Positions 55,701 to 58,960 of a stretch of DNA of 64,000 nt are shown here, piece by piece. The position numbers and the translations under genes are program-made. Position 1 is the first letter of the stretch, and each line of letters begins with the position of its first letter. Below the pieces are notes generated by a model. It worked only from the letters and a program-made list of their open reading frames with translations, did not search any database and was not told the origin of the DNA. The DNA is from Nocardia sp. CY41 (lineage in GTDB: Bacteria > Actinomycetota > Actinomycetes > Mycobacteriales > Mycobacteriaceae): assembly GCF_009829325.1 (NCBI RefSeq), contig NZ_VUOS01000018.1, positions 1-64,000 on the forward strand, read 5' to 3'.

Positions 55701-56308
55701 TCGAGGTGGTCACCGCGGCGCTCGAGGTGGCGGGCATGTCGCCGGACGCGCTGTCGTATCTGGAAGCGCACGGCACCGGCACCATGATCGGCGACCCCAT
55801 CGAACTGAAAGGGCTGGCGACCGTGCTGGGCGACCGGTCGCGCGGTCCGGAGCCGTGCGCGGTCGGCAGCGTGAAAACCAATATCGGACATCTGCTTTCC
55901 GCGGCGGGCATCGCCGGCGCGGTCAAGACCATTCTGGCCGTCCACCATGCGGCGCTGCCGCCGTCGCTGCACTGCGACAACCTCAATCCGCGTTTCAAGT
56001 TCACCGGTTCGCCCTTGCAGGTCAATCGGGAACTGCGCCCGTGGCGGCCTGCCGACGGCAGGCCCCGCGCGGCGGGCGTCAGCTCGTTCGGCTTCGGGGG
56101 CACCAATGCCCACCTCGTCGTCGAGCAGGCGCCCGACGGGCACCGGCCGACGCGCCGTCCCCTGGATCCACCCGCATTCCGCAAGAGGAGCTTCATGCTG
56201 CCGAAAACGGTTCCCAGCACATCGACGGAGCCCGCGCCGCGGATCGTGGTGCCGATGACGACGAGCGCCCCCGCACCGTCGTTCCTGCGTGTGGAGCCGC
56301 TGGTATGA
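34748..56308 (+). CDS. Multimodular type I polyketide synthase, cis-AT/trans-AT hybrid (modules 1-5 part)
   Basis: One 7186-residue protein. Order: N-terminal helix; KS1-AT1-DH1-KR1-ACP1; KS2-(AT missing)-DH2-ER2-KR2-ACP2; KS3-AT3-DH3-KR3-ACP3; KS4-(AT missing)-KR4-ACP4; KS5. All five KS domains keep the active Cys (residues 201, 1897, 3631, 5576, 6873) and both His, and all four ACPs keep the carrier Ser. The N-terminus (DLRVLLTRALRRIQELEARPQREP) looks like a docking helix, so chains are probably handed over from another protein or a starter enzyme. The start is ATG 34748 or 34766; neither has a strong ribosome site. The protein ends in a KS whose remaining domains start the next, overlapping gene. 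It works in the cytosol as a dimeric assembly line; the product is unknown. Confidence 0.95.
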   Translation: MWVAARMSDDGYDLRVLLTRALRRIQELEARPQREPIAVVGIGCRFPGGAETPQQYWELLSSGRDGIVEAPENRWTVTDSAPRRARRRAGLLAGPIDEMDAGFFGIAPREAASMDPQQRLALEIAWEAMEDAALRPDSPAAARAGVFLGVSWQEYQRTITPDWVRSVDAHTLTGTMSSIVAGRVSHALGLRGPAVAIDTACSSSLVAVHQACRSLRGGECDVALAGGVNLLQSELTSEALARMGALSPDGHCRPFDARANGYVRGEGAGVVVLKKLSRAIADGDAIRALIRGSSVNHDGRSMGLTAPNPTAQRELLLDALADAGCTADRIGYVETHGTGTPLGDPIEIEALTRVLGAPRPDGSVCLLGSVKSQIGHLEAAAGIAGLIKVVLQLQHERIPRQHDFATMNPKISLDGTALALPTRDAGWPRTERPRLAGVSSFGFAGTNAHVVLEQAPEPQPRAIPEGPALLAVSARTPAALDAVSRRYAEQLSRPEAPLADVAATAALGRTHFAHRRAVVARTAEDAARELAAPSDRSTDSYAGKPRVAMLFTGQGAQYAGMGAALDRKYPAFRAGLDRCDELLGPLPGGMRLRSVLFDAADELLTRTEYAQPALFAIEWACAELWSAFGVRPDVVLGHSLGELVAATVAGVFDLATGLRLAAERGRLMQAVAQRGAMAAVFAAPAEFEALMDALAATVSVAAVNGPGQFVVSGAVDAVDRIVRAAEERSIRTVRLPGATAFHSPLLEPMLEDFETRVAELVPDPRAARIALVSNVTGAPIETRMDAAYWRAHARGTVRFADGVRSLAESGVDAYLEVGPHPVLLEFGRHTDPGALWLPSMRRSSSDDEVLLTGLGQLYCAGAEIEWTAVVPEGARRRNDLPTYPFEREQLAVPNAGTSSSTGYLAEHRFRDRPVVPAADLALRALRAAGDTDHELIDFVAARPVPLEELAEPAVSEAGDRTEVRFHVENGSVTAVSAAVRAASAGPREAGDLSEARRALSTEWDVADFYRRCADAGLTFGPRFRWITRLQAGEGSVLAEVRRPAELAGEPHAWLPCLLDAAVQTGLALASRDTDAARLPVGIGRLRLACEDAGAAACVLAERTGRTVRITVFDTAGAVICDIEDVWFAESGAAGQSQDRDRMSGLTHRPTWTPAAASPSGQGPTAALVIGVGQQADRLAAALRAAGADAVAVERTTDYVVRPDDDRAVIYLADVEADDSADAARRETHFALSVIQRMARSVADAPLYLVTLGATGALPGEPVRPAAAALWGLGAVARTELPELRCHLIDVPVDAPCDDHRLVSEICSGAADEAVALRGHHRYTPRLQPSDDLGPLPRLDRGGAYLITGGRGALGLSAARTLAEAGAGTVVLAGRSDPAPGDEREMARIAALGARVETVVVDVADRAALSRLLTRFDDELPRLSGVVHCAGVLDDALLVEQTPGHIDRVFAGKVAGAWHLHELTVDRSLELFVLFSSVSAAVGTAGQGNYAAANAYLDALARLRTARGLPAVSIAWGPWANTGMAGGLGDAARRAWLRHGVAELAVEDGARALRSLLSAEGVVAVFPAVTEAPAQAESIAEVHAQDARPPSEPADLLELVRGHAMTALGRTTAISERTPLRELGLDSMMAVELRDALSADLGVRLPATLLFDHPTVAAVSEEIARLGARSAPRRTAREQAGQRPITRTSEQLTTPVYPTELPVTPITSNVSQLTKRETGTAPDEDADAIAIIGMGCRYPGAVRGPADFWRVLATETDAVTEVPAHRWDADAFFDPDPDAEGKTYTRWGGFVDDIEEFDAGFFDISVGEARMLDPQQRLLLETTWEALEHAGYPASRLEGSRTGVFVGLMSNDYAERMARADLAPDAWFGTGNLSSVASGRLSYFLGVHGPSLTIDTACSSSLVTVHTAVRSLRSGECDLALAGGATVVLTPSLDIYFARARGLAADGRCKSFDARADGVVWSDGAGMLVLKRLSDARRDGDRVLGLVRGSAVNSDGRSQGLSAPNGPAQERVIRAALADAALAAEDIDYVETHGTGTALGDPIEVNALASVLGEGRTPTSPLWIGSVKSNLGHTQAAAGIANIIKVIESMRHERIPASLHFRSGNPHIDWDSVAIRVVAEQRPWPRSRRPRRAGVSAFGISGTNAHVVLEEAPQESEHATADDSGPHLLVLSAKSAEALRELAARYRDLLATRPETALGDLCASAAVGRTHFDERVAIGFDTAAQLRAALGNVASGTIESGSVVTESIGSADLARRYVNGSEIDWAAVYSTRKWRRVDVPTYPFQRKRHWLELTPRSTDTPSPRTVRLTPEMFEGHRLRGVPTVPAAWLCAQLNEIAAGLPGAWEVTGLRLLQPLEVTAETVLRVELEPRPDGHGVRFLRRDDDVTCYAQANLTVAQSDSMASLGAAARDPEPGIWPAYYNRVAGLGLDLGTDYRCALEFRRIGDTEAEAVFRLPGDRATALDPILLDACLHTIVVTARAEGLFLPSGMGRVRFFDGPQAGDTTVRCRVRVTERGARVIVGDATLHSLSGRPLAGVHGVELMATGSGFAPHSSAGESDSSRLTRLLHHVEWVPAESGAFGAEDPPGRWLIFGDGPVGDGVAAELAARGADTVVVRPDDAADPLSSPPRGVVFAWTAASAQTRIEAVLRLTRALDAAAHRPSALWLLTVDAQHVAPADRPDPDQALLWGLGRTLRTEHPEFGCRLLDLSAGFAAESVVDGLLGDRSGEFAIRDNRWLTARLADGPAPSAEYRLVADRSGEFDRMRLISGVRRAPAAGEVEIEIAAAGLNAHDLWVASGIHPQGVLPLGTECAGRITAVGAGVDGLAVGDHVVALASESLARHVTVDQGMVALLPDHLSFAEGATVPYAFTAAWHALFDLGGLRAGDRVLVHGTADGIGMAVVQLAAHAGAQVYAPAALCRWAATAGLPVTQIDSWRSHGFGESARAATAGHGVDVVVHTLGDGFAARASEILHADGRVVEIVDPVQTGAIDRHGDIGDRAFDPATVDPPQLGAALRAVMALFAQRALTALPHAMHGIDRAAEAFRAMAQRDHPGRVVVLGRDASAAAHEDRLPDGTYLVTGGFGGLGAAAARWLADHGVRHLVLVGRRAPDAAGARLMESLRATGVRVTARQADVGDRGAVAALLRGIAESGLPPLRGVIHCAGVLDDGVVTEQSWPRFQTVLGPKYHAARHLDELTRDQPLELFLIYSSVAGVLGTPGQSNYAAANAALDALAWRRRAEGLPALSIGWGPFADVGMAAGRADVTARLVRRGLPPLYEGDAAAALDHLVRSGSTAPGVFDFAPERWHAQRAPHVTAAAPLRTRPEIAESPATPDDVAPWEALVQRVAMRVLDRAGALDPEVPLHDTGVDSLTGMELRAALAAEVGMPLPAGLVFDYPTVRDIARFLHRKGASAPPAAQHQTAAQASALPSAPPETSSSEHPVEPHSSTEADFGSDQPDDDPIVIVGMSCRFPGGVRTPEDFWDLLWHGRDAITEVPPQRWNIDDYYDPDPAALGTMYTRWGGFVDDADEFDPAFFGIGAAEARAMDPQQRLLLETTWEALERSGRAPGALAGSRTGVFVGLCFSEYPATPIRAADPTAIGAYSVIGSAPSVAAGRLAYVLGLQGPAMTLDTACSSSLVALQAAEDGLRAGRCDLALVGGVNLQLAAETTVGFCRLAALSPDGRSRAFDADADGYVRADGCGVLILTRLSQARRHGDRVLAVVRGVAVNHDGRSNGLTAPNGPAQQRVISDALARAGLRPEAVDYVETHGTGTPLGDPIEATALAEVYGAGRARPLLIGSVKTNIGHTEAAAGVAGVIKAVLMLQHRRIPPSLHFRTPNPLIDWAGLPLEVVREGREWPRADHDPAIGISSFGMSGTNAHIVLAQGDPAQAPRTESPGAQLLVLSARDRTALTDTARNWADEISSEHASFGDLAYTAATARTHFEERLAVVADTGAAAARQLRDRPPTLIHGRVERTARAKVALLFTGQGSQYPGMARELFDSEPVFREALRNCDAVLGPIADGIGLVEAVYGDHGPELLRQTAFTQPVLFAVEWALWELWRAWGITPAAVLGHSVGEYVAACAAGAMTMADALQLVAVRGRLMQRLPEGGAMMAVDAPAEQISSLVARYEPAVSIAGYNGPAQVVIAGPEAALDRLRDELAAGGFRSAALTVSHAFHSAAMDPILDDLAVAAARATMTDPAIPLVSNLTGAPLRAGELTPEYWAGHARRPVRFAEGMRAMAELGIGDFLEIGPQPTLSALGGRVLGDSARFVASLRRGRGDRETMMTALGQLYVAGVPVDWEQVHRPHGRRRVLAPTYPFQRQRYWFEQRSDTAEFAVSGAPAEHPDRAMRFEDAHAGAAPTRSGSLSPRTGNAPLTVPSTVVSGHANIADSTPPEPDTRLATLPETALSDHRGTPENLRTLAEATTVAETSGSTRPGIPYAPSGALPPHTDASATTERAAASTAGRLIYGAATFDVRLAPDSPSYLADHVVDRAVVVPGAWFVATIADRARSLVAGAVIAIDDLVITHGLTLTGPRPVRVGFEPLADGLAVRVTTEDSGTHARAQVRAAAQRIPDGAGLAEVLGNCREHLAAAAFYELLARAGLPYGPAFRRVVDVRFGRHEALVTLADPETGTGTAPVHPVLLDAAFQATYAAMSPRAEQQTWVPFAVDRVLVSLAADTVRFGHVRVVEQTPQLCVADVRLLDEEGNPVLVANGLRVMPSPTPHSGGQPSRVPHDRFLADTYRIDWQETDAALPAPATGRWLIIGASGDFADVLADALRARGGECVLARPGRGFAFRADDEFEVDLGVPAAVRALLGAVRDGRTPLRGIVSAVALSADDAPAPVVAERLVVGAVHLVQAAAAAGEPAVWLVTRHGQRVGSADPVAPEQSALWGFARSAQLEHREMGCRVLDVDPVTDAGTVADALVVPDAPRQLALRQGRRRVPRLVPVQAVPDESASGAGQTVLITGGLGGVGLRLARWLVDRGWPELVLAGRSAPDGRARSVIAELRERGARIRVRSLDVADRDAVAATLAWIDRELPPLAGVAHLAGVLDDGVIAEQTAARVGHVLGPKTFGAWHLHELTADRSLRFFLLFSSAAAVVGLPGQSSYGAANAFLDGVAESRSSSGSPALSIAWGPWADTGMVEQLDSGAVQRLARRGYGMLRPTQALDTLARLIGSPTPAVMAMPLALAERTGADVPDVLLDFTAPVENVAVATDTAGLSDRMEALVRRCLGLAPGDDLDRPLHELGLDSVAALEIRDELSRSSGHRLPATLAFEYPTPRAVVGLLVRLGSADKPSAPPSVESRGDSSDRAAARTPTRYPAGTSTASNGAVAARPQAAGNGFAAHTDGPGANGASSAVDRPPMNDIPPAPQPMTRRASDNPGTPGAADASGSGHPTGAVGDIAIVGVSGRYPGANGLDEYWRVLIEGRDCVTEIPRERWDHTRYFVPDRNNPFTAYTKWGGFLDDVDCFDPLFFAISPREAEILDPQERLFLQTAWAALEDAGHSRADLARGGLRPEQAGVFVGVMWGTYQMFGAEESRLGHGTLPGSTFWSIPNRVSHALDFQGPSMAVDTACSSSLTALHLACQSIRTGECRLAVVGGVNLSLHPYKFVALSQGQFASTDGRCRSFGAGGDGYVAGEGVGAMVLRPLADAEADGDTIYGVIKGSAINHGGRVNGFTVPNPDVQAAVIRSALRAGGVDPASVSYVEAHGTGTALGDPIEIAGLAKVFGRSGVSELPIGSVKSNVGHLEAAAGVAALTKVLLQMRHRTIVPSLHATPPNPNIDFAATPFRIPAQPLPWPGGDPARPRRATVSSFGAGGANANVVVEEYVDRRPQTRFSGGQVVPVSARDRERLAEYVAALDGYLAAQQPNLADLAYTMQVGRQAGRARAAFVARDVDQLRAAVRAWVDDAPGARACRDAGEDSRIARWLGGGDIDWATVRDPGPRRRIPAPTYPFARERYWIPDVTPAPESESAPARRSAPTTGTVAAPQSTPSRQAGAGTDPVAQSAHAEPSTFGPDLTSLPQPSAANPALGPQPALDPRYARTPESPRLASGQWSDAAPPPLPADRSAAESAQSASAAWPAPAQQHAPTRQTVLPERRLLVPVWREAPLPPGDLRDRRALVVYDARTPQPLIEALVDAVGDSGRLVRLSDVPGDLNRDDFGAGAALGRELATRYPGTDCVLDVGDLVPAPGGRPTGDLGRMGLYQGVLEARTGALVLVHVAAGHPGADGPESAPLGGLVAALAEEIRDVRTRSVHVVAERAAVCADPTRLLAILGAECAEDSAPRVRYRDGRREAVELADATPRAGLVVDPARTYVVSGGTRGLGAEFAAALVERGARRLAVLGRETLPAEPDWDRVAAGSGPVADKVRRLVALRDRGVAVRTYFGSLTDETALSGFFDRVRRELGPIGGVLHCAGSVSGESPAFVRKTGPAVATVLEPKLAGTAVLADLLAADRPDFFVLFSSVSAVLPGLAVGLSDYAMANAHLDRFAEAQHAVGRPYFRSIEWPSFRDTGFGEVTSAAYRATGLPALSAAEGFELLDAVLGLPEPVILPYYGAALDLPTRTSRLAPQAAPAVRPMVANGSAAAYQELLQIFSDELKLAPARFEGDKRFEEYGADSVLIASAVRRIEQVVGRPFDPALVLEFPTLDALAGLLTEQYPERFAAAPAAETQRTPSDPPPAEQTRESRPTTAAWAADARRGRAAEPIAVIGIGCRLPGGDTPDAFWRLLATGASGIREVDSARWDPARFYRPTGGPGLTNSKWGGFVDGVDLFDPEYFGVTDELAWQMDPLQRLLLETSVLATTDAGYRREELAGKRVGVYAGSRAANYFHRIPVPDRHTVIGIGQNFIAARISDYFDWHAGNVVLDSACSSSLLSVHLACQALRSGEVDAALAGGVEVLLDEMPFVTLAAAGVLSPHGRCATFSEDADGFVPGEGAALLLLKRLDDALADGDRVYAVLRGSAIGNDGHTMGITTPNMRAQIEVVTAALEVAGMSPDALSYLEAHGTGTMIGDPIELKGLATVLGDRSRGPEPCAVGSVKTNIGHLLSAAGIAGAVKTILAVHHAALPPSLHCDNLNPRFKFTGSPLQVNRELRPWRPADGRPRAAGVSSFGFGGTNAHLVVEQAPDGHRPTRRPLDPPAFRKRSFMLPKTVPSTSTEPAPRIVVPMTTSAPAPSFLRVEPLV
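34853..39745 (+). other. PKS module 1: KS-AT-DH-KR-ACP
   Basis: KS1 (residues about 36-458) has DTACSSS at Cys201 and ETHGTGT/GSVKSQIGH. AT1 (about 546-843) has GHSLGE with Ser639 and TAFHSP, the malonyl-type signature. DH1 (about 900-1135) has His907, but its HxxxGxxxxP motif reads HRFRDRPVVP with Asp for Gly; the partner LLDAAVQ is intact. KR1 (about 1147-1565) has TGGRGALG, the LDD motif and YAAAN with Tyr1489, so a B-type ketoreductase. ACP1 carries LGLDS with Ser1626. Expected output is a double bond if DH1 works, otherwise a hydroxyl. Confidence 0.88.
39920..44960 (+). other. PKS module 2: KS-DH-ER-KR-ACP lacking AT
   Basis: KS2 is of the cis-AT type (LDPQQRLLLET, Cys1897, ETHGTGT). 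After the usual KS-AT linker (LLVLSAKSAEALRELAAR ... AVGRTHFDERVAIGF) the sequence jumps within about 40 residues to the post-AT linker NGSEIDWAAVYSTRKWRRV and PTYPFQRKRHW; the roughly 300-residue AT is missing with the frame kept. DH2 has HRLRGVPTVP (His2315) and LLDACLH. ER2 (about 2750-3060) has a TADGIGMAVVQLAAH NADPH loop. KR2 has TGGFGGLG, LDD and YAAAN (Tyr3221). ACP2 Ser3368. The domain set is fully reducing. Confidence 0.87.
45119..50620 (+). other. PKS module 3: KS-AT-DH-KR-ACP
   Basis: KS3 has Cys3631. AT3 has GHSVGEY with Ser4072 and HAFHS, a malonyl-specific signature. A Pro/Ser/Thr-rich linker of about 140 residues separates AT from DH3. DH3 has His4488 in HVVDRAVVVP (Arg where Gly is usual), YGPAF and LLDAAFQ. 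KR3 has TGGLGGVG, LDD and SSYGAAN with Tyr5109, so B-type. ACP3 carries LGLDS with Ser5252. A further Ala/Pro/Gly-rich linker of about 110 residues (50630-50950) joins it to the first trans-AT-type module. Confidence 0.88.
50950..54730 (+). other. PKS module 4: trans-AT-type KS-KR-ACP
   Basis: KS4 has the marks of trans-AT ketosynthases: GRYPGANGLDEYWRVL, YTKWGGFLDDVDCFDPLFF, ISPREAEILDPQERLFL and SSFGAGGANANVVVEEY, with Cys5576. No AT follows; only a short flank ending PTYPFARERYW and a Pro/Ala/Gln-rich linker of about 130 residues. KR4 has SGGTRGLG, Tyr6483 in SDYAMANAHLD, and VSG in place of the LDD loop, which predicts the A-type (L-hydroxyl) outcome. ACP4 carries EYGADS with Ser6622. Expected output is a beta-hydroxy unit. 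Confidence 0.85.
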
Positions 56309-58960
56309 GCGGGATCGACCTGAACAGCTTCGCCACCACCCTGCGGGCCGAGGACCCGGTGGTGCGCGACCACCGAGTGCACGGTGTACGGATCCTGCCG
56401 GGTGTGGTGTATCTCGACATGATCCTGCGCGCGGCGATGGCGGCCGGGTACCAGCCCGGTGACCTGACGATCCGGGAAGCGTTGTTCCAGCGTCCGGTCG
56501 CCCTCGCCGACGACGGCGCGGCGCGCATCGCGTTCCGGGTAGATCGCCCGACCGGCCGGGTCGCCATCGACGTGCAGCGCTTGGATGCGGTGGGCGTGCC
56601 CGTCGGGGCGGTCGAACCGGTCGCGGAATGCCTTGTGCGGCAGACGCAATCAGCAGAGGAGCCGCAACGAATCGATGTCACCGGATTCCGGGCGTCGGCG
56701 GGGGAGCGCGGAATCGCCGAGATGTATGCCCAGAGCGGGAGCCGGGGTATCGAGCATCGCGCGTTCATGCGCGCCACCGGGCATTTCGCCCGCCGAGACG
56801 ACGTGGTCACCGCGACGCTGGGGCTCGGCCCGGAGGCAGCCGAGCATCTCCCCGGCTTCCTGCTGCATCCCACCTTCTTGGACGCCTCCACGATCGTGCC
56901 GTTCATCGACCCGCACCGGCTCGGCGTGGACGCCGACAGCGCGTTCATCCCGATCTACTTCGGTGACGTCCGCGCGTGGCGGGCCACTCCCGAGGAGGTC
57001 TTCGTGCGGGCCTCGCTCCGCGGCGGGCAGGGTGGGGATCTGCTCGAAGCCGAGGTGGCGCTCTACGATCCGGACGGGTCACCGGTGGCGCGGTATCGGC
57101 TGACATCCAAGCGTGTGCGTGGCAGCGCGGACATCCAGCGGTTGCTGACCCAGCCGGAGGTGGCGTCCCCGCAGCGACCGGCCGCGCCCACCGCTGCAGC
57201 CGCGCCCACCGTCCCGGGCGACGCGCGTGCGGTGATCACCGCCGACTTGGCCGCACTCGTCGCGGGCGAACTCGGCGCCGAGCCCGCAGGCATCGCGACG
57301 GACGTGGGGTTCTACGAACTCGGCCTGGATTCCGGTCGCCTGCTGCGGTTGACCGCGCAACTGGAGGCCCGGGTCGGCGAGCCGCTCTACCCGACGTTGT
57401 TGTTCGAATACCAGACCATCGAGGCGCTCGCCGGGCACCTCACCGACACCGTCGGCGCGAACTACCGACCGGGTGACATCGCCGTCCCCGCGGCGGCGCC
57501 CCTCGGAACGGATGTCCATCCAACTGAATCAGCGTCGAGCGCACCACAATCGACTACCAGCGCCCAGACATCGGAAGCAGTCGCCACGCCGGTGGCATCC
57601 GCCCCGCCCTCCGCCGCGGACGACCTGATCACCTTCGGATTCGACTGGGAACCCGACCCCACCGCGCACCCACGTCGCGAACCGGCCGCTTTGCTCGTCT
57701 TCGATACCGCTGACCACCCTTACCCGCACGGCGCGGCCACGGTCGTCCGCGTTCGCCCCGGCAACGAGTTCCTGGCAGGAGCAGACGGTTTCGACGTCGA
57801 CCCGGCGAACCCAGAGCACATGGAGCGGCTGGTCGCTCAACTGGCATCGCGGCGGGTGCGCTTCGATGCCGCGTTGTATCTGTGGCCCGAGGCGGTGACC
57901 GAGACCGACCCGCAAGCCTTGGTCGAACGGGTGTATCTGCCGCTGCGTGACCTGCTGCGCGCGGCCGCGTCGGCGCCCGAACCGCCGACACGGCGGATCC
58001 TCGCTCTCACGCCCGCCACACCCGCAGGTGAATCGAGTTGCGCCCTCCTGGGCGGTTTGGCGCGCACACTGCGGCTCGAGCAGCCACAACCGATCCTGCG
58101 GGCCGTTCAGCGCGAGCCCGGCGGTGCGATCGAGGACATCGTGGCCATCGAACTCGGCGTCGACGAACGTGACTCCGCCACCGAGATCCGCTATCTCGGC
58201 GGGCGACGCCAGATCCGCCGATCCCGGCTGATCGCCGACACCCCGAGGTCCGGGTACACGGTGCCGCGACCGGGGTCGGTTGTCGTGATCACCGGGGGGT
58301 TCGGCGGAATCGGCAGGCAGCTGGCCCGCCGCCTCGCCACCGCATACCGCGCCCGGATGGTGCTGGTATCGCGCCGTCCGCTCGACGCGGCGGCCGCCGC
58401 GCTGCTCGCCGAACTCGGCGACCTCGGCGCGGAAGCCGTGCACGTGCGCGCCGACGTGTCGGTGGCCGCGGACGCCGACCGGGTCGCCGCGATCGCCCAC
58501 GCCACGTTCGGACCCGTCGAGGTGCTCTATCACGGCGCCGGACAGCTGCGCGACGGACTGCTGGCGGGCACCGGCCGTGACGACGCGATATCCGTGCTGG
58601 CGCCGAAGGTCTACGGCGTCACCCACCTGACACGGGCGCTGCCGGAGGTCCGCCTGACCGTGTTGTTCTCCTCCGTCTCCGCGGTGCTGGGCAACCCCGG
58701 GCAAGCGGATTACGCCGCGGCCAACCGCTATCTGGACGTCTTCGCCGAACAGCGCGATCAGGCCGGAAGCAGAACCATCAGTGTCGGCTGGCCGTTGTGG
58801 GCCGAGGGCGGCATGCGTCCACCCGCCGAACAGATCGCCGCGCTGCGGCGGGCCGGTGTGGGTCTGCTGCCGACCGCGACCGGCCTGGACCTGCTGTTGT
58901 CCTGCGCCACCCTGAACCGAGCGCACTCGGCCGCGGTGTGGGGTGAACCCGAGACGCTGC
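54869..58960 (+). other. PKS module 5, split over two proteins: KS | DH-ACP-KR
   Basis: KS5 ends the first protein; DH5, ACP5 and KR5 begin the second. KS5 has an unusual active-site string DSACSSS (Cys6873) and DPLQRLLLE instead of DPQQR/DPQER, so it belongs to a different clade from KS4 and KS6. DH5 has His23 in HRVHGVRILP and Asp193 in HPTFLDAST, but the Gln/His usually four residues after the Asp is Ile. ACP5 has LGLDS (Ser343). KR5 follows the ACP, with TGGFGGIG, LRDG and Tyr803 in ADYAAANRYLD. The DH-ACP-KR order is known from trans-AT synthases. Confidence 0.82.

Noticed and set aside
34748..56308. NRPS, PUFA-synthase or enediyne-synthase identity for the giant gene
   Set aside because: There are no condensation, adenylation or tandem-ACP domains, and several complete KS-to-ACP modules follow one another, so it is a modular polyketide synthase.
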